A stretch of DNA of 64,000 nt from Darksidea phi (Eukaryota; Ascomycota; Dothideomycetes; Pleosporales; Lentitheciaceae). The stretch is from assembly GCA_030770425.1 (NCBI GenBank), contig JASJFT010000056.1:169653-233652 (forward strand), in the 5' to 3' direction. The position numbers and the translations under genes were made by a program. Below are positions 1 to 11,340 of this stretch, in pieces (positions within the stretch are counted from its first letter, which is position 1; every line of letters starts with the position of its first letter). The notes beneath the pieces are model-generated. The model was not told the DNA's origin, did not search any database, and was given only the letters and a program-made list of their open reading frames with translations.

Positions 1-967
1 TATCACTCCCCGATGTCCCCACAGCAACTGCCACATATCTCCGTCCTGGTACCCAACTAACCCCACTTCTATAACCCCCCAGAAACCTCTCCGCCTTGAT
101 CCATGTCTTCCCCCCATTCCGCGTCCAAACCGCATTATCTGCATTGCCAGTCGGCTTTTGATAATCTCCACCGACTGCAACGCCATGCTGTGCGTCACGG
201 AAACGCACAGAGAAGACGCCTGCTGCGGCTCCACCCGTGATTGACGAGTTGGACGCTTGCCAGTAATGACCATCTTTACTGCGAAAGATACGGCCGGGGT
301 CCACACCACCAGACGCAATATACCACCGCCCCGCCTTCGCCCCAATACACGTCCCACTCGCTGCGAACGCGAATTCCCCCATGAGCGCTGGAGGCATTCC
401 CTCCCCATCAACAACCTTCCAACTCTTTCCCGTGTCCCAGGACTCAATCAATCGAAACTTCCCGTCGACAGGATCGCTCAGCGCTAATCCATGTTTCTCA
501 TTCCCTTCCTCCCCTTCGAAAGCCAAGCAGTCGTAGAAAGCAGCCAGTACATCATTTACAAATGTTCTGTCCCAGGACTTTCCGCCATTCTGCGTGCGAT
601 AGATACGTGAAGCATTGCCCTCACCTATGGAGAGAACTGCAGCAGTTTCGGGGGAAAAAGCATGGATGTCGCGGAATTGGTAGTCTGAGCTGTTTTCGCC
701 AGGGGAGAGGGTAGGCGAGACGTCCGTCCAATTCTCGCCGCCATCGATGGTACGTAGCACGGTAGCATTGGTGCCTGAAATCCATACGATCTTGTTAGTC
801 ACGGGTGCCAGACCGCGAAACTGTTGCGTGGAGTTGGTTGGTGTGAGGGTCCAAGATAGTTGCGGAGGCCTTGGATTGGTTATAGCATCAGTGGCCGGAA
901 GGGCCGTCGTAACGGAAAGGGGAGGTATTAATACCACGCAGAGCCATAATCGATGGAGTCCCACCAT
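1..967 (-). CDS. Secreted Asp-box / YCF48-like beta-propeller protein (3' end outside window)
   Basis: Open frame of 322 codons from an ATG at 967 to the left edge, with no intron seen. The first 20-22 residues look like a signal peptide (basic start, then a Leu/Val-rich core ending in TTALP). Repeated Asp-box-like motifs follow: TIDGGENWTDV, TQNGGKSWDR, SWDTGKSWKV, SKDGHYWQAS and TRNGGKTWIKA. These turns are typical of BNR/sialidase-type and YCF48 (photosystem II stability factor-like) propellers. The substrate cannot be read from sequence. An extracellular glycosidase-like or purely structural propeller are both possible. Such proteins are commoner in bacteria than in fungi, so transfer is conceivable but not shown here. 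The C-terminus lies outside the window. Confidence 0.75.
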   Translation of the reverse strand, partial: MVGLHRLWLCVVLIPPLSVTTALPATDAITNPRPPQLSWTLTPTNSTQQFRGLAPVTNKIVWISGTNATVLRTIDGGENWTDVSPTLSPGENSSDYQFRDIHAFSPETAAVLSIGEGNASRIYRTQNGGKSWDRTFVNDVLAAFYDCLAFEGEEGNEKHGLALSDPVDGKFRLIESWDTGKSWKVVDGEGMPPALMGEFAFAASGTCIGAKAGRWYIASGGVDPGRIFRSKDGHYWQASNSSITGGAAAGVFSVRFRDAQHGVAVGGDYQKPTGNADNAVWTRNGGKTWIKAERFLGGYRSGVSWVPGRRYVAVAVGTSGSD

Positions 968-1196
968 GTTGAGATGCGGATAAAGAAGGTTTGAACTTTA
1001 GAAGTCCCAATTGAAGGTCCCAAGTTCCCTACCCGATCTCCGTGCCAGTGTATCTCCTTCCCTTTTAGGCAAGTCAGATCGCTTTCTTTATCCGGAAAAC
1101 GGGAAGGGATGCACACAACACCAACCTGAAGGCAGCTCAGCAGCGTATATGCTCATGCTAGTATCACAGTCTTCAGGAGAAATTTTCTACAGTAAA

Positions 1197-3708
1197 CTAC
1201 AGCGGCGGCAACACCTCTCTACAATTCGGACAAACAAGCCGATACCTCATCCACCCTTCCAAACACCCGGTATGAAAAATATGCCGACAAGGCGTAACCA
1301 TATATGCTCTTCTGGCCACCACCATGCCACCCATGCCCAAGCCCTGCCCTTCTTCCGCCCCACCAGCAGGAATAACAGGGACTTCAACGTCGGTGGCACA
1401 AATGCTGCAGTCAAAGACCTTCTTACCCTTGCCTTTACTTTCTCCAGGTTGGAGTTGTGGGGAAGAGGTAGAGGGAGAGTCGGGAATTTGTGAAGTCGAG
1501 GAGCCGATGGGCATCGTAGCGCCTTCTTCGTCTTCGCGGAGTATGGGGTGGTAATCATATGCTGGAGGGGCCCAGCCCTCACGGATGAAGAATCGTGAAC
1601 CGAGTACTTCCTGGCTTGCGAGCGCAACGATCTGCACCCATACCCAACCCACAAGCACCGCCAACACTCTCCAATCCGTCCTACTAAATAGCACATTATC
1701 CCCCATCGCATAGAAATACGCCACTGGCAACAACCTCACCACGCTCTGTCCCGCCACGAAATCCCATCTCAGTGCTTTCCTGCAATTTCGCATAATATTG
1801 CGGTAGATCTGCGGGATCCAGAAAGACAGGTAGACGAAGCAAAGTGTGTTGAAGTAGAAGGCGCGGGCGGTGCTGCGCACGGTGGTGAATTGGAGGGTGA
1901 TGAAGAAGAGGATTATGAGGAGGATGCAGTAGCGGCTGTAGAGGGCACCGAGTTCGGCGCGGGCCGGAGTTGACCCTTGGGTTGTTGTGGTGGCGGCAGG
2001 TGTGGTATCTTCAGTAAGTCCGTCTTGGTCGGAGGGTACGATAATGGGAAGCGATGGGTTGGGTCTGCGTGCTGTTGCTGGGAGGGGTAGCGTATCGCTA
2101 GAAGAAGGGGGAGGAGGAGGCGGCGGTGTACGCGTCTGTAGAATCGGAGTAGCGGGGGGCTGGGGACTGGGTGGTGTTGGTGGAGGTGCTTGTTGTCGAT
2201 CTTGACGCATTTGCTCCGTTACTTGAACGGTCCAGATATCCATCAAGAACCGGAGTTCTAGGACGACTGAGAACAGTGCCAGAAATGCGATGGCATATAG
2301 CGCCAGTTGCGATGTGCCGAGGAATAGATGCATGAAGACTAGAGCAAGGAACGCAAAACCGTCACCCAAGGCCATCATGGCGATTGTGTAGAAGCTAATG
2401 CGGTTGCGGGTCGAGGGTGTCGCCGCTTCTTTGGCCTGCTTGATGAGAAACATCAATTGGAAGGCCAGAGTGACTGCGAAAGCGATGATACCATGCCTGG
2501 CTCGGTCGTTGAACTCCTCGGTCTTCGATCCCGTAAGATGCGTAGCTTCTGAGGGCGAGAAATCCGGCGGACCTTTCGATTCGATAACAAAGCCGCAGTC
2601 AGGAGAAAAGCCAACCATGGACATAGAGAGGGGTGAGCGGCGCGGTAACGGCGCCCCAGTGGGATATCGAAGCTCATGTTCAAGCCAGTCCATATCAACC
2701 TGGCTTTGTAGCGGTTGCTGATCAGGCTTGAGCTGGAACTGCAACGGATGCTCTTGGAGGAATAGTACAAACTCGCAGTGCGGTGCGCCCATCAAGGCGT
2801 CATTTGCTCCCTCCACGGCCGAACTCCACGGATTCCATACGGGGTACATGCGGTTCACCTGCCGTTCTACTGTTTCGTAGATTGTCCGGTTCAGCAGTTC
2901 CTGCGCAGTCGAGTAGAGATGCGACGAAAGTTGTAAATGAGGTAGGGCGAAGATGCCGGCATACCTGCAGTCATTAACTTTCCGCACCTATCTGTAGGAC
3001 TCCGACAACTCACCTCTCACTCGTCGTCGTCAACACAGCCCCTCCAGAGGCAGGATAATGTACGCCATTAACCACAAACTCCCACCAATTATGGCCCCAA
3101 CTCTTATCATCTCCAATAACCACCCTCGCACTAAGCTCGCTCACACTCCCGTTTCCACCCGTCCGCATCCTGCCCTCCAACTCCGTAAAATGCACTCTTA
3201 TCGGCCCCTCGGTCCCAGTAACATTCCTATCGAACTCGGCAAGCGGAAACGGATTCTCGGGCAGGACGGCGGAGATATTCATATCGACCGGGTGTCGTAT
3301 GCGCGACAGGTGAGAGCGCACCCACTCTCCTTGCACGTATCCAGTAAGGTTTCTGTATACGGGCAGCTTGTATACATCTCTGTTCGACCCATCCAGTATC
3401 CCATCCGCCCTCTCCCCAAGCGCCCCTCTCACCTTCTCCACAGCCCTCTTCGTCACCTCCCCCAAAACCTCCCAACTAAACCCATCTTCATCCCTTAGCC
3501 CCGTAACGTTGAGCCACTTATCTTTCTGCGCATCAAAGTCCCCCCACTTCGTCCGATTCAGTGTCTCAAGGTGCGCCCATTCGCGCTCGATGACCTCGTC
3601 GTATCGCGATCGCGTGTTGTAGCCCGTGTTCTGCGGTTCAGGCGAGTTGATGAGGAGAAAAAGGATTATGAAAAAGAGGAACTGGCGTGGGTCCCGGCGG
3701 ACTTCCAT
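1197..3708 (-). CDS. dscA: Dsc E3 ubiquitin ligase complex catalytic subunit (Tul1/DscA), RING-H2 membrane protein
   Basis: Two exons, 3014-3708 and 1197-2964, with a 49-nt intron (GTGAGT donor, TTAATGAC branch, CTGCAG acceptor), giving 820 aa. I chose the ATG at 3708 because it is followed at once by the family's N-terminal membrane anchor (RRDPRQFLFFIILFLLI); upstream codons have no ATG. The lumenal domain has many N-glycosylation sites (for example NRT, NVT, NLT, NGS). About seven hydrophobic segments follow. The far C-terminus is a RING domain (FDCSICATDVEV through PCRHIFHTGCLEGWM to CPNCREVLPPL). In yeast and Aspergillus the Dsc complex ubiquitinates Golgi/endosome membrane proteins and, in filamentous fungi, activates the sterol regulator SREBP. 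A Pro/Thr-rich insertion lies between the membrane segments. It is transcribed in the same direction as the mitofusin gene. Confidence 0.9.
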
Positions 3709-4091
3709 CAAGGTGGTAGTGAGGTTGTGTGAGCCATCGAGGGGCGTCGTGGTGTTTGAAGGTTTCTGGGCTAGGCTGCGGATGACGTTCGGAGGTCCGC
3801 AGCCGGCAAGGGTCCATCCACGGTGCCTCTCATGTCTTGGCATATTGGTGCACATGAGCAAGCGAAATCTCGAATGAGTGTTATGGTCTCGTAGTTATTG
3901 GCATGTCTACATAAAGGAGCAAGAGGGGTATTGAATTAAGTGTATATACATTGAGCAAGAGTTCCTTTTGATTGCGTTCGTAAGATCCCAATCTTCTCCC
4001 AAACGCCTGTTCCAATGACCAGTTGTTACGACGCGACAGACCTACCACAACACCTACATAACGCGAACACGACATGAAGACAGCCTGAGCT
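3709..4091. other. Intergenic, between mitofusin 3' end and dscA start
   Basis: Holds the dscA promoter and the FZO1 3' flank. No gene, repeat or clear regulatory motif was seen. Confidence 0.5.
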
Positions 4092-6855
4092 TTAGTTGCT
4101 GATGCTAACGGCTGCGGGTGGCGCAGCTTCTAGGTCGATCCTTTGTACCATCTGTCGCAGCTCGCCGCTCTGGCGGAAGAGGTAGGCGAAATATTTCTTA
4201 GCGTCAGAAGCCTCTGCCCTGATCTTGCTGGTTTCTTCTTTCTTCAGTTGGAGCTTCTCGACGTTTCGCTGGAGACCAATGCGCACATCGTTTGCAGGAC
4301 CTTTGAGGGCACGGCGAACTTCAGAGCTGATGCGTAAGGCATTCGAATGGGTGTAGTCGATGGCAGCTAACTGTGTTGACAGCTTTGCGCTAAGTCGATG
4401 GGGTAACGACTTAGGGACGGATGTGAGAATATATGATACACCGATGGCAACTGTGCAATGTCGTCAGTATACTATAACCCATCCAGAACGCGAAGAGGAA
4501 CATACCACCCGCAATGAGACCAGGAATGATCAGTCTCCTGAGGTTGCCCGAGCCCACGACCTTCGCAGCGCCTAGGGCGCTGTCCAACCATCCAACGCCG
4601 CCAACCAAACGGCCACCTACAACACCGGCAACAGTAACTGCCATGCCTGTACCAGCAACCTTCTCTTGCCGTTCCCACAGGCTGGCAACATCAAAAAAGT
4701 CCCACAGTTCAATATCGATGTCGACTTGCCGGGCAAGGGCGTGTACTGACTTCCTAAACATCCTTTCCGGGCGGAACATGACATCAGCGTGAAGACTGTT
4801 GCCCAGATGTAAAATACCAAGGTTCTTGATGCCGTTGTAGCCCTGAACGGCCTCTCCTCGCGCGTGTTCTTCGCACGTACGGACAGTCTCGGTAATTTCA
4901 TGGAGCATGGAGTCTCGTATATCCTCCGCGTATTGGTAAGCGGAGAAGAGGCCAGGATACTCAATTCCAAGGTCTTGCTGCCCGACCTTCATAATGCAGT
5001 TGTTGAGCGTATCGCGGGTATGACCATAGACATCCGAGGTAGTATCCTCAACTACTCTATCCACAGACTCTCCCGCCTCGGTCTTTGCCTTCTTAGACTC
5101 TTCATACTCCGGCTCGAGCGCATCCAACTCCTTCTTGACTCGTTCCAATTCTGACTGTGCAACATCTCGGTTGACTGTGGAAAGGCTGTGGATGTCTCCC
5201 AAGACGTTGAGTAGGTACGTCTGTGCGGGTGCCAACTTGGATCTCGCTCGCTTTTCCAACACAAAGCGGCGTAGTGATGTCTCCAAATCGTCAAAGTCAC
5301 GAACTTTCTCCGCCTCCTTGCCTTTTCCTTTATCGGAAGGATCATCGTCTCCACCATCACCCGGAGGAGATCCGTTCCGACTCGCAGTATTCATTGGGAT
5401 GGCATTACTCGACACAAAATGGACTAACTCACTTGACTCCTTGAACGTGGCTGGGCTCAGTCCGTGCACTTGCTTAAGAATCATCTCCTTGCATCTTTGT
5501 TGGTCCCGAATCGTGTCGAAGCCGTTGACTACCATGAAGATGTACGCCTTTTCTCGGGCCGCGCTAAAGATGAAGTTCTTTGCTGATTCCGTGAAATGAT
5601 TGGCTGCGGAAACGACAAACACCACGACGTCAATCTCTTCCTGTCGGGCAAAAACGGCAGTAGTTTTGAGCGAGTCCGAATTCAAGCCAGGCGCATCGAT
5701 CAAGGCAATGTCCACCACGCCGTTGTTGAGCAACGACTCGTCCACTGATCGAACATCTTTAATGTAGACCTTGCACTGCTCAAAACGCTCATTGTCGATG
5801 ACGATCTTCTCCAAGTCGCCCAGATCAAAAACTGTATATGTGCTCTCATCATGACGGTTGTATACAGATCCAATGGGTATAGCGTGAACTTCTTCGACCC
5901 CGCCGTTCTCCTGGAAGTCAAGGACCTCGCAGAAGATGCTCGTGCAGGGCTGTTGGTCTTCTGGGAGAACCTTTCGTCGGAGAAGGGCATTGCAAAAGGT
6001 GGATTTGCCTGCATTTAGATCACCAGTCACAAGAACCTTGCTCGAAGTGTCCTCGATCCTCTCTTTGATGGAGTACAGATGGCGAATGCTCTGCTGGATT
6101 TGACCATCGAGAAGTGAGGCAATTGATCCTTTCTCGAGCGAATGTACTAAGTCCGTCTGTGTGCGCCCACCCATACGTAGTTCCAGCTTCAAGACGGAAA
6201 AGTCGTGGGAAAGTTGCGGTGTGACCAAGCGAGGCTCTTGTTTCTGTTCCCGCATAGCCGTAGAACTCGACTCTCCCGCATCAACATCCGCCCCAATCGA
6301 TGTACCTGCTCGCCGCGGGGGTCGTGGTCGGTCAGGCGATCGAATCAGCGGCTCAAAGTCGCTCAGCGCGGATTGGGTATGCTGCAGGCCGGGGCGGGAG
6401 TCGGTGCGGGCGTGTTTGGGCTCGGCGGGCACAGAGGGATAATGCGCGGGCCATTTCAAGTTGTACTCTTGGAAGCTTTTCAAGGCATCGATGGTGCCAT
6501 GGATGGACCGGGCCAGAGCATTCTTGTTCTGATTGTATCGCAGCTGCAGCACATGGCTCCGTTGCCTGTCGTGCTCGGCGGACCCTGCGCCTGGGAGAAT
6601 GGAGGTGGGGGAGGCGGAAGGCCTATCCTCGCCGATAGACGAGTGCCAGCTGTGACCGGTTGTGTCTCCATCGACCAAACTGCCTCCATATCCAGAGTCT
6701 TGATCCAGCATAGATATCAGGCGGGCCGCAGCCTCTGGTGTCGACCCCGACCCAACCGTCATGTATCCGGGGCGGGCATGCAGACTGTCATCGGTGCGGC
6801 TTGAGGAAGACTCCCCAGGGGTTGAGGGGCTATCGGCGCGTTGTTCAGGATTCAT
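4092..6855 (-). CDS. FZO1: Mitofusin, transmembrane GTPase Fzo1
   Basis: Two exons, 4506-6855 and 4092-4450 (55-nt intron, GTATGT/CACAG), 902 aa. The ATG at 6855 starts a Ser-rich N-terminus (NPEQRADSPSTPG). The open frame continues upstream, but without conserved sequence. The dynamin-like GTPase has a P-loop GDLNAGKST at about residues 278-286, G3 DAPG at about 387 and a G4 motif NGFD at about 444, instead of the textbook NKxD. After the heptad region, two close membrane segments lie on either side of the intron (GLIAGG then VAIGVSYILTSVP), followed by the C-terminal coiled coil with LPHRLSAKLSTQLAAIDY. It fuses mitochondrial outer membranes by GTP-driven tethering. The intron falls in the transmembrane hairpin, so an unspliced transcript would lose the second membrane pass and the C-terminal coiled coil. 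Confidence 0.95.
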
Positions 6856-7318
6856 TGAGGCGTTTAGGTGTGAAGCGAGGGTCAAAGAGGTAGCATGTCG
6901 CGGTGCGCGGGGGTCGGTGTCGGGTGTGAAAGTTTTCGCGGAGGGTGAGGGAAGAATGTCGTAACGTGATGCAAAGATGCGAGAGGTTGAACGGGGTGGC
7001 GAGCGCCAAGCGCAGGGATGTTTGCTCACCGCAAGACAAAGCTGCCGTGCCCCGGCGAATTACAGCATCTCCACAGACTAATGTGTGCATGAGTGGATTG
7101 TCTATGCTTGGTGTTAAAGTAACAGAGCACGCTTAGCATGTCAAAGGGCTAATGTTACGCTCGGGTTAAGCATTGGTGCGACCAAAGCTGCCTATTACTG
7201 TGTACGACCCGCCGCCGACGACCGACATCATCTCTAGGCGAACCCACCAGCAGCACTGCAAGACAGCTCCTAGAGTGTGCACGTACATATACGAGGCGAA
7301 CCGAATCACTCCACCGCC
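6856..7318. promoter_or_regulatory. Divergent promoter region of FZO1 and VPS2
   Basis: A 463-nt spacer between two genes read outward on opposite strands, so it must hold both promoters. No obvious TATA box or repeated element was recognised. Confidence 0.5.
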
Positions 7319-8234
7319 ATGAATGTGCGTACTATTCTCCAAACCCAACGCTCCGCGTCTAACTTCAGTAGATCGTGGAATGGGCCTTTGGCAAGCGCAT
7401 GACGCCCGCCGAGCGGCTGCGCAAGCACCAGCGCGCCCTTGAGAAGACGCAGCGAGAGCTCGACCGAGAACGTGTGAAACTGGAAAATCAGGAAAAGAAG
7501 CTCGTACAGGACATCAAGAAGAGCGCGAAAAATGGACAAATGGGGCCGCTGCGGATACAGGCAAAGGATCTTGTGCGGACAAGGAGGTGCGCATGCTCGC
7601 AGCATACACCAGGGCATGAAACTGATGCGTGCTGTGAAGGTATATCCAGAAGTTCTACCAGATGCGGACCCAACTGCAGGCTATCTCTTTGAGAATACAG
7701 GTTAGTGGGGTTGTAGCATGGAATCAGTATTCGAGTTAATGCTGGACAGACCGTTCGCAGTAACGAGCAGATGATGCAGTCAATGAAGGGAGCAACAAGT
7801 AAGGACAACTGTCATAAAACTGGAACACGACTAACCCCCAGTAGCACTGCTGGGAAGTATGAACCGGCAGATGAATCTCCCCGCCCTACAACGCATCGCC
7901 ATGGAATTCGAGAAAGAGAATGACATCATGGACCAGCGGCAAGAGATGATGGACGATGCTATTGACGATGTCACGGGACTCGAAGACGAGGAAGAGGGCG
8001 AAGAAGTCGTTCAACAAGTGCTGGATGAGATAGGCATTGATCTTGGCCAAGCGGTAAGTACATATATTCCTGGCGAAACTCTCATCAATCTAACGATACC
8101 TCTAGCTCGGAGAAACACCTTCCGGCCTCCAGAAGTCTGCCGTTGCGGAAGGCAGGGTTGCTCAAGCAATTGGTGGAGGAGATACAGGAGCCGACGACGA
8201 CTTACAAGCACGCCTAGACAGCTTGCGCAGGTGA
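7319..8234 (+). CDS. VPS2: ESCRT-III subunit Vps2/Did4 (CHMP2 family)
   Basis: Six exons: 7319-7324, 7372-7586, 7640-7700, 7750-7798, 7842-8053 and 8106-8234, 223 aa. The first coding exon is only ATGAAT. It is needed because the conserved start MNIVEWAFGKRMTPAERL is completed only by joining it to TAG|ATCGTG. The basic helical core (RELDRERVKLENQEKKL, IQAKDLVRTRRYIQKFYQM, MKGATIALLGSMNRQMNLP) is followed by the acidic helix DDVTGLEDEEEGEEVV. It ends in a MIM1-like helix DLQARLDSLRR that would bind the MIT domain of Vps4. It acts at endosomes in multivesicular body formation and membrane scission. Length matches the family (about 220 aa). The density of introns (five in 0.9 kb) is the highest in the window. 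Confidence 0.95.
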
Positions 8235-8726
8235 AGTTATCCGCGGGTTCATGCTAAGACGGTGATGGCGTTACGGGGTTGGTAGATCATCGGACTTTCG
8301 GGGGCATATTCTGAGATGCGGTCATATATCATGTGGACCACTGCGTTGGTCAATCATCTTTCTAAGCCTTAAGTGTCTTAATGCATATTCTGCTTCCATT
8401 CATTCATCAGGGGTGAGAACGAACCCCACACTTTACGCAACTCAACAATACCAAGGAAGTGGCTCAACTCGGGACGTTGTATTTGGCAAGATAGCCTCAC
8501 TTCCCGAGACTTCAGGTATTAGCACCCCTTCAGATGAGATTTCCAACTTTTGTACCCCCGAATTTAGTTGCACATGGTTCTCCTAAGAACTATAGTAAAC
8601 GACTCGTTTTGGGCAGCTTTCGTCTTCTCTTTGTCCTTGCTGTGCAGCAGCTCAACCAAGCGTACCACCAACCATCACCCTTGCGGCCGTTATCCACGAC
8701 ACGCGATTTTGCGGAGCTTCACATTG
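8235..8726. other. Intergenic between VPS2 and the NLR relic
   Basis: No gene was seen. Further degenerate 3' sequence of the neighbouring NLR relic could extend in from the right, but I could not recognise it. Confidence 0.4.
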
Positions 8727-10146
8727 TCAAAAGGCCCTAAAGTCCGCGGTTATAGCGGTGTTATCATGTGTACCGGCAGCAAGGAGCGGTTCCAGAACTT
8801 CGATCCAAGAGCCACTCTCCGATTTTGTCGCTTTGCAGATGGTTTTAACAACGCCAGACCATACGTACCTCTTCGACGTGGGACATGTTGGTACGGCGAT
8901 GCTCCATGATCCAGCAAGAGTTTTAGCATTCCTAGATTGACTCGCCGCCCTTTCATGGCCAAGAAAAAACACTAGTTCAGGCTCCTTACAAAAGGGCTTT
9001 CCCATGTATCGATGAAAGCCGATCTGGATTACTGTCTGAAAAACGCTTGTACCAGGTGGCGCGTAAAGAAAGCGAGTCATTATTGGTAGGAAGGTCGAAG
9101 GAGACGCCTGCGGCCATTTCCACCGCACACCCTCGCCAGGGCCATCTAACCAAATTAACTTTAGACTCCTGTGATGTTTCAGTACGCGCTCGACTTCATC
9201 GATTTTGGCTAGGTCGAACGGAACCCCGGGGTCTTTCAATTGACGAGGCATAGAATAAAAATTCGTTCATCATCGGCACCTTCATTCCATTATAGCCGAC
9301 GTAATGTTGGTGGAACGGCAACACTTTCATTTGTTGAGCAGAGCATCGCAGTAGCAAGCTCGTGAGCCGAATGGTGTACCAAGCTGTGATGAAATAGCTT
9401 CTGAATATGTGGAGTCAGAACAAAGTCTCCTACCGTCCTGTGCAGAAAGATAACTCGGAGATCAACAAAATTGTTTTGACCAGACGATGTGACTTCGAGC
9501 AAATCACAGCACCCTCCCTTCACTCCTGTGCGGATCTTTGCACATATCTCTTCTAGCGCTCGTCTGCCCCTCGGGGGTATTGGGATTTCGATAGCATGTC
9601 GGGTTTGGTGTTTGTCGAGAAATGCGAGCATCATCAGCGAGAGGGGCTGGTCCACCTCGAGTACCGTCGCGCGTCAAGTCCTCCGAATACAGCTACCTAG
9701 AGCTATTATCTTCCGGTGCTCTCTCGAAGGCGTTCCATGGTCGGCTGGACACGCAGACCTTGACGTCTGAAGAGGTGACGGAGTTTTGTAAGACTCGTAC
9801 TATTTCGTTATAGTCGCCATCGTATTCACCGAGACCATCGATGAAGAAACAAAACCGTACCGGAATCTGCTTCTGCTTTTTAAAGCGATCGAAAGCTTCC
9901 ATAAGTTCCCTGTGAGTCTAAGGTGCAAGGTCTAACGTCTGACTCTTAGCTTTTTCCCAGCGCCAAGGTGCTCCAGTCGGTATGAGTATAGGGCTCCGCG
10001 TGAAGATAGTAATAAGTAACGACGATAGAAGCCTTTCCTGAGACTTCCGCATCTGCCCTAGAAGTAGAATGATGTCATTCGGATGTTTCGGATAGCACTA
10101 ACTGGACAACGTTTGCGGCCAGGCCTAGGGCTGCTAAAGACTCCAT
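8727..10146 (-). pseudogene. Decayed NACHT-type NLR gene (nucleotide-binding, STAND family)
   Basis: Relic read right to left. It opens with ATG at 10146 and the usual fungal NLR start MESLAALGLAANVVQL, then jumps (deletion) past the region that should carry the P-loop. The next block (LLITIFTRSPILIP, then an in-frame TAG, then ELMEAFDRFKKQKQIPVRFCFFIDGLGEYDGD, VKVCVSSRPWNAFE) is the distal NACHT domain. The Walker B region reads IDGLGEY, where IDGLDEY is usual. A further stop after DNSSR is followed by LYSEDLTRD, then another large deletion to DQPLSLMMLAFLDK and VIFLHRTVGDFVLT (DUF7791-like winged-helix region, 9290-9655). The last part (8727-9251) changes frame near 8960: LELHGA-type text continues in another frame as LGMLKLLLDHGASPYQ. 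At least two stops, two deletions and one frameshift make function very unlikely. Confidence 0.8.
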
Positions 10147-11340
10147 TGCCTGTTGATCCCAGCCGGAAAGCGCATAGATGAATCAAGAACGCAGAGATGC
10201 AGCAGTCACATTTTATAAAAAGTTGTTATTACCGAAAGATCCAACAGTGTCAATTTCTTAAGTAGGAGGCATGCCGACCAGGCTGAAGGCGCGTTGTAAT
10301 GGATACGAGGCTGAATGGCAGGTCTATGGTGGATGCGACGGCCAGTGGAGAGGGCATCAGATAGGTTCTGTTCGCACCTCTCCACCATGCCTTACTGCAG
10401 GTTTCACGGCGTATTACTGCGATAAAGATCAGACGTCAAACACCCTGCTTGGCTTCTGCGTCGGATACGCTTCGAGTCTCACAGCTGTAGATCAATCGCC
10501 CGGATCCAGAATAGCACAGAAGCCTTGCCTGGGGCATCTAAAACCTCACTCGGGCGTTCTGCCTTTGGGATATTGTATACTTTGTATACCTTGGGGAAAC
10601 AAGTTCACCGGACCGGGCTTCCACGTTGAAGGGGAGCCACAGCTAAGCCACGGAAAGCAAGGCGTCACAGTAGGCCGGTGGGGAACTGGTCAACTGTGCT
10701 TGTCCTCCGCCTTCCTGCAGTGTTAAGTACATATCCCCGCATATTAACGCATTTCGAGTGCTGGACAAGAGGCACCTTCGCACTCCTCTGTGCACGCATC
10801 GCGATACTCCTCGCCCTACCTCCTATTCTCGCCTCCCGCATCCGCACCCCCCTCCGTCCGCACTTCACCCAGTCCGGTCACGCCGACGCGCAGACATCCG
10901 ACGTCATTCGCTAGCCCCAGCGCCTAAGCTATCAGCCTCTTTCACCACGTCGACTGCGCCAACATCTACCCTCTATTCTGCCCGACGGTCCCGACGCGCT
11001 CCTCTGCAGCTCTCGATCAATCTTCACGCCACCGGTACGTTTGCTCGCGTAGCGCACCGTTTCCGCGAGCGCGCATCGTATTTGCCCCGCCCAAACTGGC
11101 GTGCTGCCATACCCCTCTTTGATTTGCCTCTTGACGTCGCTCCGGGGACACCTGCTAACGCTCGAACCGGGTATAGAACATTGACATCGCTACTCGACGC
11201 GACTATTACCTTCCTCGTATTTCCAGCTGCAGACGTATCCCTAGACCTACCCCGCATACGGAGAGCGTCCCCACAAAGCCATCAATCTGGCAGGAAACAA
11301 GCGACGGAGTTTCTCCAGCCAAGGAGGCCTGTTGAACAGG
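10147..11340. other. Long upstream region of the PP2C gene
   Basis: Open frames exist here but none resembles a known protein. From about 10790 to 11000 the strand is C/T-rich, as is common in fungal promoters and 5' leaders. Two copies of GTATAC lie 3 nt apart at 10575-10589. The stretch probably serves as promoter and leader of the phosphatase gene. Confidence 0.4.

Noticed and set aside
1011..1493. 160-codon frame on the plus strand
   Set aside because: Lies antisense over the last part of dscA, starts without conserved text and matches no family. It is a shadow of the RING-end coding sequence.
6205..6804. 199-codon frame on the plus strand
   Set aside because: Antisense to the N-terminal region of the mitofusin gene, whose conserved protein is on the other strand.
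10271..10726. 151-codon frame on the plus strand between the NLR relic and PP2C gene
   Set aside because: Cys- and Gly-rich text without any recognisable domain, no supporting splice sites; probably chance.
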